From positions 38,630 through 102,629 of the forward strand of contig WNNJ02001072.1 of the NCBI GenBank assembly GCA_012934845.2: a stretch of 64,000 nucleotides of DNA, in the 5' to 3' direction. This document shows positions 44,295 through 54,689 of this stretch, piece by piece. Under the pieces are notes generated by a model that was not told the origin of the DNA, made no database searches, and was given only the letters and a program-made list of their open reading frames with translations. The stretch comes from Pomphorhynchus laevis. Its lineage: Eukaryota > Acanthocephala > Palaeacanthocephala > Echinorhynchida > Pomphorhynchidae. The first letter of the stretch is position 1, and every line of letters starts with the position of its first letter. A program made the position numbers and the translations under genes.

Positions 44295-46725
44295 ATGGGA
44301 AGTAATCAAGGACCTTTTTCACTGAATATCCTTCAGTGGAATTCGGGAGGTGCTTCCGCCCTTAGCCTTCTATCTGGTAGAGATGCAGATGTTATAGTCC
44401 TTCAGGAGACGCGGTCTATCCGTCTCCCCCAGGATATTACTCGATTTATCCCTAAGCACATATACACCCACTTTACTCCTTACATAACCCCCCTCACTCC
44501 TCTTCATCACAAGGTCTTTTAACCCTAGTAAAAAGCTCCTTAAGATCATCCCTCCTATTAAACTACTCTTGTCCAGCCCTATCTTGTTTAGCTATATCAC
44601 TTTGTAAGAACGGTAAGCGTATAAGCATAGCCAATGTCTATATTCGGCCAGGAGAAATTCACAAGAACCGTGACCTCCTGGATCAAATATTGGGGAGCGG
44701 TTATGACATGTTACTTGGTGACTTCAACGACAGAACTGGTCGTTGGATTAATGCAGCACTCCGCAGAGCAAGGATCGACTATCTTATTCATAAACCACCT
44801 TCCCCAACCTTTCATTGCTCTACAACAAATTATCTCCTCGACATATTACTGCTACATAAGATGTAGTTGAAACCCATTTGCACCGAGCAGTCGCGTCAAC
44901 AACAGACCACCTCTCATGACCTAATTCGCTGGCGGCTAGAGGACGATACGTTGCTTAGAAGAAGGTTTCACTTTGATCCTATTAGAGTGGCCTTCTTTCA
45001 GGCAGCTATCCAACTCTTCCCCAGAATTGGAATTGAGAGTTTGACCGAATTTAATTCCTACCTCTCATCGCAAGCTACCGCGATCCTTTCGACTACATAT
45101 AAAGGTCGAATATACAATCCTACTCCAACAAAGCTCAAGGTCCTAGCTAAAATGTTGCACCTTCCCAATCTCTCTGTTTCCGCCAGACATATCCTCTCGA
45201 ATGAATATTGGAGCTCTAGATATAGGCTCCAGCTGAGCAGGGATAGGGCAAGCATTGCTCACCAAAACCCTTCTCAGGCTTCCTTCTGGAAGATATTCAA
45301 GAAGGAGAAGTTTGTTTGCTGGAAGGATAGAGCCTTGGTTTGGATTGGTAGCATAGGCCTTGACAAAGTTTTAGAGGAGTCACTTTCCTTACATAATTAT
45401 GGAGCCACTCATTCTCCCCAACCAATCCCGCCTTGGTGTGACTTCAGGAGTAGGGACTTATCTGTTACAGATATCCTTAACTCCTGGGGACCACTCCCGG
45501 GCACCTCCAAATCCCACGCGCCACTCACCACTCGTGTCTGTCAGCTTTTGACATACAGTCAGAGAAAGGAGGTCGCCATCACAATGCTATTAGCCTCCCC
45601 GTCTGACATAGCGGAAATCAACATCAGCCGTCGAGTTTTTTTACCTAAAAAGAGATTAATCACTTGTCCTAAAGATCTGCGGCCCATCTCGATTCAAAAC
45701 GCCCTCATATCCATCTACGAGAAAGCGCTTGCGCGTAGAATCCGCGTTCATTTATGTAGGCGTAATTTGATCCCACCGAGTTTTCATGGGTTTGTCAAAG
45801 GGCGCTCGGTCCATTCAGCAATTGGTGAAGTGCATCAGTTTTGTCAGGATAATAGTCATCAGCTTGCTGTGGCTGTTTTTCTTGATTTTTCAGCTGCATT
45901 TGACCGGATCTCCATTCCCTTCGTTATCTCCTCTCTCAGGTCCCTCGGGTTGCCTGCGAGAATTGTTAACAGGGTGGAGATATTGTTGTACACCAAGCGG
46001 TTCTACTATGAAGACGACCCTGATGCGCGTCAGTTCTACCCTATTACAGGTGTACCTCAAGGATCCCCACTTTCTCCTATCTTATATCTTGCTGCATCCA
46101 TTGTATTATTCAAGAATTTTAAACGTGATCAACATCTAGTGGTATATGCTGATGATACCACAGCCTTGTTCTCTGAACGCAGGTGCAAAGATGTAATCTC
46201 TGACATCAGCCGTTCCTTTTTAGATTAAAAGATCAGTTGCCCCCATCCAATCTTATTTTAAACTCCTCTAAATCACAGGTGGTTGTCTTTAATGGCGTTC
46301 CTGCCACCAAAAAGAAACTTAAGAGACTAGCACTCTCTACACTCTCCTCCATTTTGCAGCATCAACCACTCCCCATCTTCACGAGTCGAGTAAAATATCT
46401 GGGGTTCACCGTTACGGTGAATTGGTCGGCGAAAGCTGACCTGGATAGACTTAAACGTATCCTGAAGAAAGCTAGGTGGGCTCTGAAACGGGCCCAGCAT
46501 CTGTCATTGAATGGGATAACCCAAGTGCGCCTCTGGGGTACTTGGGCTATCTCGGGATTAGTCTTCTTCTCACGAGGACGTCCCCCAGAACAAAGACTAA
46601 GGTTTCTCAAGCTCCTCATCTTGAGATTACCAACCATAGTCCGCCTTGACTGGACTCTTAGGTGTGTGAGAGACCCCGAATGGTTCAGTCAGAGGGCGGC
46701 GCGCTGGTGCGGCCGAGGGGCTTAG
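44295..46725 (+). CDS. LINE ORF2, APE endonuclease and reverse transcriptase (broken)
   Basis: Endonuclease: LNILQWNSGG, VIVLQETRS, ANVYIRPGEI, LLGDFNDRTGRWI and STTDHLS appear in three frames between 44320 and 44920, so it is interrupted. RT (44867-46228, 453 codons open): CPKDLRPISIQNALISIYEK (fingers), AVFLDFSAAFDRISIPFV (motif A), GVPQGSPLSPILY (motif B) and HLVVYADDTTALF (motif C, YADD). After a frameshift near 46230, the thumb continues at 46237-46725 (VKYLGFTVTVNW and a tail of basic residues). The endonuclease nicks the target and the RT copies the RNA from the 3' OH. Confidence 0.85.
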
Positions 46726-46939
46726 ATCATTCTGGACCTGAGGCCGTGAATATAAGTTGAAGATTTCAAAATACACGTCGTGAACAGTTTCTATTTTAAG
46801 TTGTCTTTTGCATGTTTTTGTTTCTTAAGTTTTTATCAGTTATATAGTTATTAATAAAACCCTTACTTACTTATAGATGCATGAATTATACGCTAAGAAA
46901 CTACCACATGGAATCTCTGAGGTAAATACATTCGCTTTC

Positions 46940-47505
46940 ATTTGAACAAATCAGATCAGATAACTGACTCTGCGTATTTTATAAGATATAAAATGTAATA
47001 TAAAATATATAAGATATAACCTGCAGCATGGCCAAATGCTAATGACGTATTTCCACTGATAAATTTTGATTATTGCCACAAGCAATAATCAAATATGTGG
47101 CAAAAATGTAAAATTTTAAAATAAACGATTGAAATTTTTAAAAAAGTCATTTTTATGAATTGATTTATAATTAACAGACGTTGTATCACAATAAGGATTA
47201 GAGGTCATGAGGACGAACTGTTGTTTGTTCTCCTCAAAATATTATATTACCAAATGTTTTATGAAGTTTTAATCAACTTGTCTAATTATAAATTGATTTG
47301 CTTTATTAAATATATGTATTTATCAGAACGTAAGTTAAAACGTAATTGTCTTCAGGATTCAAAATCTATTATAATAAATTTGTTAACTGGTGTCATACTC
47401 GCGTTAATTGGTGTCATTAGATATCATCAGGAGGAACTACTATGCTATTAGGTTTCGGACCCTAACTCCTCTACCCAACATAGCAGCGGGCAAAATCGTG
47501 CGAGA
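46940..47505 (-). mobile_element. Naiad terminal-repeat pile-up
   Basis: Three partial Naiad 3' ends in minus orientation. A fragment at 46945-47065 runs from GACTCTGCGTATTTT to GCATGGCCAAATGC. Another at 47120-47230 ends at GATTAGAGGTCAT. The third (47405-47500) has the full CCTAACTCCTCTACCCAACA and TAGCAGCGGG boxes. No coding sequence. Repeated insertion of these ends next to each other suggests a preferred target or serial template jumping. Confidence 0.75.
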
Positions 47506-47559
47506 TTAGAGGTCATCAAGATGATTAGGTCTAATTGACTTCCTGATGACTATCAGAAA

Positions 47560-48380
47560 GTCAATTTTTATGAATTGGCTAATAAATAACGGACGTTGTA
47601 TCATAATAAGAATTAGAGGTCATCAGGATGAACTGCTATGCTATCAGGTTTCGGCTTCTAATTCCTCGACCCAACATAGCAACGGGACCAAATACATGAT
47701 AATGACGTTATTTAACTGATGAAATTTGAATATCTAATGAATCTTATTCTAATACAAAGTATATTATTTATTATCCATCCATAAAAATTTCCGATAATGA
47801 TTTAAAATTTATTTTTAATGATTTTGAAGAAAGCCATAATCATTACAAATTTTTGCTGTACAGCATGGTTAGCCTAGTCGGAAGAAAACATGTTTTCTTC
47901 TTATCTTCAATCTAAATCTGCTAATAATTTATCATATATCCATTCACTTAAGAGTTTAAATTTATTCTTTATATTATTGTGTTGATTTATATATTTTACA
48001 ATTTTCTGCTTAATGTTACTTTTATAGTAACCTAGTTTAAAATATGTAACTATTAAATTATTTAAATGATTTTGAAATACGATATCGTTACGAATAGTTG
48101 CAATTCTTAAAATTTTATTATTTAATGTATTATATTTTATGTAATACATATCAGTATTTAAATATTATTATTTAAATGATTTTGAAAGCCAATATCCTTA
48201 AATATTATGGACTAATAAATAACGAACGTTGTATCAGAATAAGGATTAGAAGTTATCAGGAGGAACTGCTACGTTATCAGGTTTCGGCTTCTAATTCCTC
48301 TACCCAACATAGCAGCGATGCCAAATACGTGCTAAGGACGTATTTCCTCTTATGAAATTTGATTGTTCACTAAAAATAAC
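47560..48380 (-). mobile_element. Naiad 3' fragments (RT end plus terminal module), two copies
   Basis: In 47560-48170 the terminal module (47600-47720) precedes, on the plus strand, the minus-strand RT end (48149-47907, IKYNTLNNKILRIATIRND ... FKLLSEWIY). A second terminal module follows at 48210-48350 with hairpin AAATACGT (48323-48330)/ACGTATTT (48338-48345). That hairpin holds the compensating base pair relative to the AAATACAT/ATGTATTT copies. The adjoining 48400-48700 is AT-rich without recognised content. Confidence 0.8.
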
Positions 48381-48704
48381 GATAAATAAAATTCAAAATA
48401 TTAAAAAAATAAATAATTACAAATAATAAATAATTGCTATATTGTTTAATATTTTTCGTGTAGTGTTGCATTGATTTGGTCAAACTTGTCATTCTATAAT
48501 AAAGCGTTTTACTAATCTATTCTGATGTGCAATTAAAATCATGACTTATTACACATTTGCTTTATGATTGAATTGCATAAAATACCGATAACACCAGGAA
48601 TTATTTCCAATTGACTTTTACTGTTTTGTTTATCAATATTTCATCTTCAAGACGTCCTGTTACGATTAATAGTATCTATTAAATTCCTAAAAACAGCCTT
48701 AAAA

Positions 48705-49745
48705 TCAGATCGACTAACTGAGCATACGTATTTTATATTATTTATAAATTAAAAATAATTATTAATAAAAATAAAATAATTAAAAAAATATATAATTACA
48801 AATAATAAATAATTGTTATATATAATTATTTATAATTTATATCAAGTTAAAATTTAGAATTCAAATTTAATATAAAAATGAATATTTATGAATTGTCTAA
48901 TAAATAACAGACGATATATCATAATAAGAATTAGAGGTTATCAGAAGGAACTGCTATTTTATCAGGTTTCGGGTCCTGTTTCTAGACAGAGCAGCATGGC
49001 CAAATGTATGCTAATTACGACAATCTTCAGATAAAATTTGATATCAAGTATCATATTCTAATACAAGTATATCATTTATTATCCATAAAACATTTCCTCT
49101 TAAGAGTTTAAATTTATTTTTAATAATCTTTTGTTGATTTATATATTATACTATTTTCTGTTTGATGATATTTTTATAGTAACCTAGCTTAAAGTATGTA
49201 TCTATTAAATTATTTAAATGATTTTGAAGAAATCCAATATTATTACATACTATGACAATTCTTTTATTTATGAATTGACTGATAAATAATAGACGTTGTA
49301 TCAAAATAAGAATTAAGAACTATAATTTTGCCACTTAAGAGTTTAAATTTATTCTTTATATTATTGTGTTGATTTATACATTTTACTATTTTCTGTTTGA
49401 TGATATTTTTATAGTAACCTAGTTTAAAGTATGTATCCATTAAATTGTTAAAATGATTTTGAAGACAATATCGGAACATATTAGATCAATTCTTAAAATT
49501 TCATTATTTAATGTATTATATTTTATATTATATGGTACGCATGAATGCTCATGCAAATCGTTGAGCGCAAAAATCTCCTCAGGAGATTTTTAATAGGCGC
49601 TAATGACATATTTCCTCTGATAAAATTTGATTATTTAGTGTACCTTATTCTAATAAAAAGCATATTGTTTATTATCCATAACATTCTTTCGCTGAATACT
49701 TTAAATAATTTTTTAATAATATTTTGTTTTTTATATTGTAAAATT
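48705..49745 (-). mobile_element. Naiad 3' fragments, three partial copies
   Basis: 48705-49260 has the 3' end (CTAACTGAGCATACGTATTT), the terminal module (48930-49050, partly decayed) and RT end codons. 49264-49560 repeats the RT end (FNNLMDTYFKLGYYKNIIKQ). 49590-49745 holds part of another terminal module (GCTAATGACATATTTCCTCT). All are minus-strand and 5'-truncated. Confidence 0.75.
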
Positions 49746-50490
49746 ATAATAAAAACTCGTTATACTTGCTGGAAAATTAACAGAAGATGATGTCGTATCA
49801 AGAATACATAGTTTTAGTTTTTCTGACAGAGGTTATGTTACCAGAAAAACAAAGTCCACGAGTCAATAATAACTTGTCAGTAGAACAAATCAGACAAAGT
49901 CTTTCGCAGTTGTTTTTATAATATACGTGCTGCACTAAAGAAATGTAAACGATATTCGATAGTGTTCCTTTATTGAGTAAATCCAATCTATTTTATGAGT
50001 ATTGTGTTTTTAAAAATGGTTACAAGAAAGCAATGTGAATGTACAAATATTTTAAAAGTTGATGGGATTTATTAACGAGACAAACTGATTTATATATTAA
50101 TTTTATAAAGATGATGCTATTAATTAAGGAGAAAGCGTGCATGAGATGATGCGATTTTATACATATTTTCAACAATAGTACAGTTCGTTAATTATTTTTA
50201 TTATACTAAAATACTACACTACGATAATCTGATTTTTAATCTCTAAGTGATCAAAAATGTTTGATAATTAAAAAAAATTAATTTTTAAAATTCTTAAGAT
50301 TTTTAAGATTTTTTAATTTTTTTATTAAATTGAAATTTTGTATTTATTTAATAAAAAATTTAAAATTTGGTTGATGGAAATTTAAAATTCAAAAATCAAA
50401 TTGATAATTTGATAATTGATTTTTAATGTTTTATAATTTTTGATGAACATATCATACAATTTTGATATTATTATATAATTTTCTTTTTAG
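49746..50490. other. Spacer upstream of the RRM exon
   Basis: AT-rich. The segment 49795-49895 recurs inverted at about 52425-52510 just past a Naiad 3' end (GGACTTTGTTTT, AACATAACCTCTGTCAGAAA). Otherwise it is plausible intron of the gene that owns the exon at 50491. The pyrimidine-rich TTTTCTTTTTAG ends it. Confidence 0.4.
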
Positions 50491-50576
50491 AGTGCACTTC
50501 TGCAGTTCTTCTCACGATTTGGTGAAATATCTAGTGTTGCTGTTCGATCATCAAAGGACAAAAATCGTACATTTGG
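50491..50576 (+). CDS. Lone RRM-domain exon of a host RNA-binding protein
   Basis: An 86-bp segment sits between acceptor TTTTCTTTTTAG and donor GG|GTAAAT. It reads SALLQFFSRFGEISSVAVRS and SKDKNRTFG. This is the alpha1-beta2-beta3 stretch of an RNA recognition motif (helix ending FSRFGEI, variable loop, then the start of RNP1, usually GFGFV). It is in frame 1 and leaves two bases for the next exon. No neighbouring exons were found, so they would be outside the window or beyond long introns filled by the Naiad nest. A pseudo-exon cannot be excluded, but the splice sites and RRM pattern fit together well. Confidence 0.55.
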
Positions 50577-50699
50577 GTAAATAGGATTTCATCTCATTGT
50601 GGAACATTTATATTCATAAAAATGGATTATGTAAACCAAACCATAATTGATGGAAATTGATCACGACACTTATATTGTGTTGATGTTAGCTGTAAGCTG

Positions 50700-52415
50700 C
50701 ATTTATGTGCATCTATAATACTTAAAAAACAAGTCAGCTAAAATTGGGCTACTATTACCACCCATTGGAACACCTTTTACTTGTCTAAATATAGATGTCC
50801 CTACTTTTAAATAATTTTGATTTATCAAAATATTTAAGGATTCTATTAATTCAATTTTATCCATATATTTATATTTATTTGATGGTTTAATTTTTGTTAG
50901 ATAGGCGTTATAATTATTATAACATATATATGTATATCTTTTTCCGAATATAAGATTAATTAATTTTACTAACGCTTCTTTAATATCTACTAAATCTAGA
51001 TTTGTATAAAGCGTACTAAAATCGTATGTATTTATATTTTGAAAATTTATTCCTTTTGTCTGTTCTAAAAATTCTTTTGTAGAATTAATACAGAAATAGT
51101 GTTCGAAATTAATACTGGTATAAAACACTATTTCAGTATTAATTCTACAAAAGAATTTTTAGAACAGACAAAAGGAATAAATTTTCAAAATATAAATACA
51201 TACGATTTTAGTACGCTTTATACAAATCTAGATTTAGTAGATATTAAAGAAGCGTTAGTAAAATTAATTAATCTTATATTCGGAAAAAGATATACATATA
51301 TATGTTATAATAATTATAACGCCTATCTAACAAAAATTAAACCATCAAGTAAATATAAATATATGGATAAAATTGAATTAATAGAATCCTTAAATATTTT
51401 GATAAATCAAAATTATTTAAAAGTAGGGACATCTATATTTAGACAAGTAAAAGGTGTTCCAATGGGTAGGTAATAGTAGCCCAATTATAGCTGACTTGTT
51501 TTTAAGCTTTATAGAATATGAATTTGTTCATAACTGTGTAAAAACTAAATCTAAACAATATAAATATATGAAATATATGTTTCGATACATTGATGATATA
51601 TGTGTATTTAATTCTAATAATTTTTATTCAATTAGTGAGCAAATTTATCCAGAAAGCCTTATTCTTAACAAAACCAATATTAATGATAAAGAAGGTGTAT
51701 ATCTAGATATGAACATTAAATTAACATTAACTAAAACTACTATTAATTTATATCGTAAAGATGACATATTTAAATTTACAAGAAACATATTTTTGCATGA
51801 GCATTCATGCATACCATATAATATAAAATATAATACATTAAATAATGAAATTTTAAGAATTGCAACAATATGTAATGATATTGGCTTTCTTCAAAATCAT
51901 TTAAATAATTTAATAGATACATATTTTAAACTAGGTTACTATAAAAATAACATCAAGCAGAAAATAGTAAAATATATAAATCAACACAATAATATAAAGA
52001 ATAAATTTAAACTCTTAAGTGGCAAATTTTTATGGATGGATAATAAATAATATACTTTGCATTAGAATAAGATACTAGATAGTTATTTCAGAGGAAATAC
52101 ATCATTAGCATGTATTTGACCCCGCTGCTATGTTGGGTGGAGGAGTTAGGGGCCGAAACCTGATAGCATAGCAGTTCCTCCTGATGACCTTCTAATTCTT
52201 ATTCTGATACAACGTCTGTTATTTATTAGTCAATTCATAAAAATGACGTTTATTTTAAATTTCATTTTTTATTTTAACTTGATTTAAATTATAGAAAATC
52301 TAAAAACAATTATTAATTTTATTATTTAATTATTAAATTTTGATTTAGCATTATTATGTTTTGTTTATTTTATAATTATATTAAATACGTAGACTCAGTT
52401 AGCTGATTTAATTTG
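50700..52415. mobile_element. Naiad RT head-to-head palindrome
   Basis: The minus-strand RT fragment 51115-50703 and the plus-strand RT from 51112 on are near-perfect reverse complements for about 370 bp each side of a short centre at about 51105-51125. Both encode NSTKEFLEQTKGINFQNINT, YDFSTLYTNLDLVDIKEAL (motif A) and VGTSIFRQVKGVPMGGNSSP (motif B). Only the plus arm continues: YMFRYIDDICVF (motif C, YIDD, about 51580), the motif E-like EGVYLDMNI, a stop at 52050, the terminal module (52080-52240) and the 3' end near 52410. PLEs are known for such inverted, partial insertions. Confidence 0.88.
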
Positions 52416-52834
52416 TTCTACTGACATGTTATTATTGACCTGTGGACTTTGTTTTCCCGGTAATATGACCTCTGTCAGAAATACTGAAACTATGTATTAT
52501 TGGTTACGACTTTACTATTATTTTTTCTTATCTTCAAGCAAGCAGGAATTATTAATTCTTAAAAAAGGGAGAACAAATGTAAACTGTTCTATAATGTAAA
52601 CTGCTTCACTTGATCACGTTTAAGAGACCAGGTAAAGGCCAATAGCTAGGTCGCGTAGCGCGTGGAGTGAAGGTGGTAGATCTTTATAGATCTTGTTCCA
52701 GCCTGCAACCGCCTTAAGCAGGGCAGCCCCCTGTCAGATGCTGCTGGATGGCCCGTTGTAAGTTTAGTCTGAGTCAACTAAACTAGGTGGCGACACCGAA
52801 AAAGCAACGTTAAAAATTATGACTTAAAAGTTAC
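52416..52834 (+). other. Flank and GC-rich leader before the Naiad ORF
   Basis: 52425-52510 is the inverted partner of 49795-49895. From about 52600 to 52800 the sequence is unusually GC-rich (GGTCGCGTAGCGCGTGGAG, CCAGCCTGCAACCGCC, GGGCAGCCCCCTG) and rich in short inverted repeats such as AGATCTTTATAGATCT. Its place directly before the GIY-YIG ORF suggests the Naiad 5' leader. It has no known ribozyme pattern that I can assign. Confidence 0.5.
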
Positions 52835-54118
52835 ATGTACTCAACCATATTGGAAAAATACGTAAGTACTAATGATTTCAATTTTAGATCTTTTAAATGT
52901 AACAGAAAAAATTGTATAGTTTGTGATGTTATAAATAATAATAATTGTATCGTAAGTAATACGACAAACAAATGTTTTTCATTAAATATTAATAATAATT
53001 GTAACTGCAATACCGCAGGTGTAGTGTATCTAATACAATGCACATGTGGATTGCAATATATAGGAAAAACATATCAAATGTTAAAAACTAGGTTTAGGCA
53101 ACACATATATAATATACAGCATAATAGTCAAACTATATTTCATAAACATATCAGATTAATAGGACATGATATTAAAAACTGTAAATTATTTATTTTAGAA
53201 CATATTATCGAAGAAAACATTTCAATATTAAATCAAAAACTATTAGAAAAAGAAGATTTTTGGATTAAAACGCTTAATTCCATGTACCCATTAGGATTGA
53301 ATGACGTGGTACAAGGAATTGGCAGAAGTAGTATAATACATAATAAACAACTATATTACAATAATCCGGTTAAACGTAAACCAAGAAGTCATGGTGATAA
53401 AAGGAATAGGATAAATAGAGTTAAAAATATTAAAAAAGATGTGTATATAAATGAACAATTAGAAATATTAAAACAACTTTTAAGTGATAATAAGCTAAAA
53501 GATCTTTATGTAAATATAAGAAGTTTTTCTAAAGATATCATATGTTCAATAAATCAAAAATTAATTAACGACTATGATAGGCTAAGTTGTATAATAGACA
53601 GTTATTGTAATACAAAATACTATAATCGTACAATAAATGTTAATAATAACAATAGAAAATATACATTAACCATAAACTTCATTAATAAATGTATAGATAA
53701 CATAAATATAGCCGGACTTTTAAATAATTCTAAAAGTAAAGAAATAATAGGGTCAGATTTAAGTAAATATATTCCTAAAATAAGGTATAAACTCCTACCA
53801 CCATTAGGACGAAAAATTTGTAATTATAATAAAGAATTAAAATCAATATGTAACGATAATATTAGAAACATAATGGAAACAGAATGCAATTGTAAAAGTC
53901 TTAGTTTTGATAAAATAAATGAACATATATGTACCCATAATCTAGAATTAATTGAAAATTGTAAATTAAGAAAGCTGCTATCAAAAGGGTATAAATATAG
54001 ATTAAATAATAACAACGACAAAAATAAAATTTACAATTCGTTATATAATAACTTGAATGCTTACTATGATAAGTTGATTATTAGTAGAAGCTTAAATACA
54101 TCAAAAATAAACATTTAA
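52835..54118 (+). CDS. Naiad PLE N-terminal ORF: GIY-YIG endonuclease and CxC linker
   Basis: An intact 427-codon frame. Residues 22-60 are Cys-rich (CNRKNCIVC, NCNC). Residues 62-90 form the GIY-YIG core (GVVYLIQCTCGLQYIGKT), followed by R86, H90 and the glutamate-bearing EKEDFWIKTLNSMYPLGLND. A basic spacer follows, and at residues 351-353 a CxC (TECNCKS) stands before EHICTHNLELIENCKLRKLL. GIY-YIG in front of the RT and joined by a CxC linker is the defining order of the Naiad/Chlamys group; other PLEs have it behind the RT. The endonuclease nicks target DNA to prime reverse transcription. The frame stops at 54118, before the RT. RT homologous to its continuation lies at 55044-56100, separated by inserted sequence. 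A TGA and a TAA precede the ATG in frame, so the start is likely real or within a few codons of it. Confidence 0.9.
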   Translation: MYSTILEKYVSTNDFNFRSFKCNRKNCIVCDVINNNNCIVSNTTNKCFSLNINNNCNCNTAGVVYLIQCTCGLQYIGKTYQMLKTRFRQHIYNIQHNSQTIFHKHIRLIGHDIKNCKLFILEHIIEENISILNQKLLEKEDFWIKTLNSMYPLGLNDVVQGIGRSSIIHNKQLYYNNPVKRKPRSHGDKRNRINRVKNIKKDVYINEQLEILKQLLSDNKLKDLYVNIRSFSKDIICSINQKLINDYDRLSCIIDSYCNTKYYNRTINVNNNNRKYTLTINFINKCIDNINIAGLLNNSKSKEIIGSDLSKYIPKIRYKLLPPLGRKICNYNKELKSICNDNIRNIMETECNCKSLSFDKINEHICTHNLELIENCKLRKLLSKGYKYRLNNNNDKNKIYNSLYNNLNAYYDKLIISRSLNTSKINI

Positions 54119-54339
54119 AAAATTTATATATAGCAAGTAAAATAGCAAGTAAATATAAAATGAAAGATCAAATTAATAAAGATATGTATACTGATAAATA
54201 TATAATAATATGATGTATATAATTATAATAATTATATAATAATTATAATTAATAATTATGTAATTTTATATAATTATATCTATAATTGTACATATACATA
54301 TCTGTATATGTAAAGATATATAATATAAAAGATGTTACA

Positions 54340-54645
54340 TTAAGGATTAATGTAACAAAAAAAAAGATGTAACATCTTTTAATATAAAGATGTTACATTA
54401 CATCTTTACATTATATATAATGTAAAGATGTATAAAGATATATAATCCTTAATAGACATCCATTAAGGATTCAACGAGTGCAGCGACAATTCAGCAGCAA
54501 GATCTGCCTTGTCTGGACTGGACTTGTCTGAAAGACTGGACTTCTGCCTTGAAGTCCAGTCTTTCAAGCAACACCATCTATATAAACAGTGTACACCGAC
54601 GGCCAGGATACTTAACGTATACTGGCCGTCGGATATCCATAACTT
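54340..54645. repeat. Cluster of nested perfect hairpins
   Basis: AAAGACTGGACTTC/GAAGTCCAGTCTTT (14 bp, loop TGCCTT, about 54530-54565) and CCGACGGCCAG/CTGGCCGTCGG (11 bp, about 54596-54632) follow an AT stretch. That stretch has several GATGTTACAT/ATGTAACATC and TCCTTAAT/ATTAAGGA pairs (54330-54475). The block is more GC-rich than the Naiad around it and interrupts the Naiad between its CxC region and RT. It has no coding capacity and is probably a small inverted-repeat insertion. Confidence 0.65.
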
Positions 54646-54689
54646 TTTTGCCATTTTATATTTAATAAATTTAGTATATATAAATATAT

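Larger units (their letters stand above)
43040..46870 (+). mobile_element. I/Jockey/R1-type LINE, nearly complete
   Basis: A two-ORF non-LTR element of about 3.8 kb: ORF1 (nucleic-acid-binding, zinc knuckles), ORF2 (APE endonuclease and RT) and a short 3'UTR that ends near 46870 after AATAAAACCC. A second, 5'-truncated copy of its tail lies at 21195-21430. ORF1 has one frameshift, near 43290. ORF2 is broken in the endonuclease and once near 46230, so it is dead but not old. The 3' end has a GC-rich GGGCGGCG...GAGGGGCTTAG block that could be the RT-recognition site. R1 and I elements can be target-specific; no rDNA or other known target is visible here. Confidence 0.85.

Noticed and set aside
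49545-49790. 81-codon plus-strand frame
   Set aside because: It runs antisense through a Naiad terminal module and RT end, so it is a shadow.
52139-52197. Hammerhead ribozyme in the Naiad terminal module (GAAAC and CTGATGA boxes are both present)
   Set aside because: The boxes are in the order GAAAC then CTGATGA, the flanking bases do not form stem II, and no GTC or stem III fits. Stems that do pair interleave differently, so another fold is more likely.
52600-52800. tRNA gene or tRNA-derived SINE in the GC-rich leader
   Set aside because: A weak B-box-like GTTCCAGCC is present, but no A box or cloverleaf could be drawn. A Naiad leader is the simpler reading.
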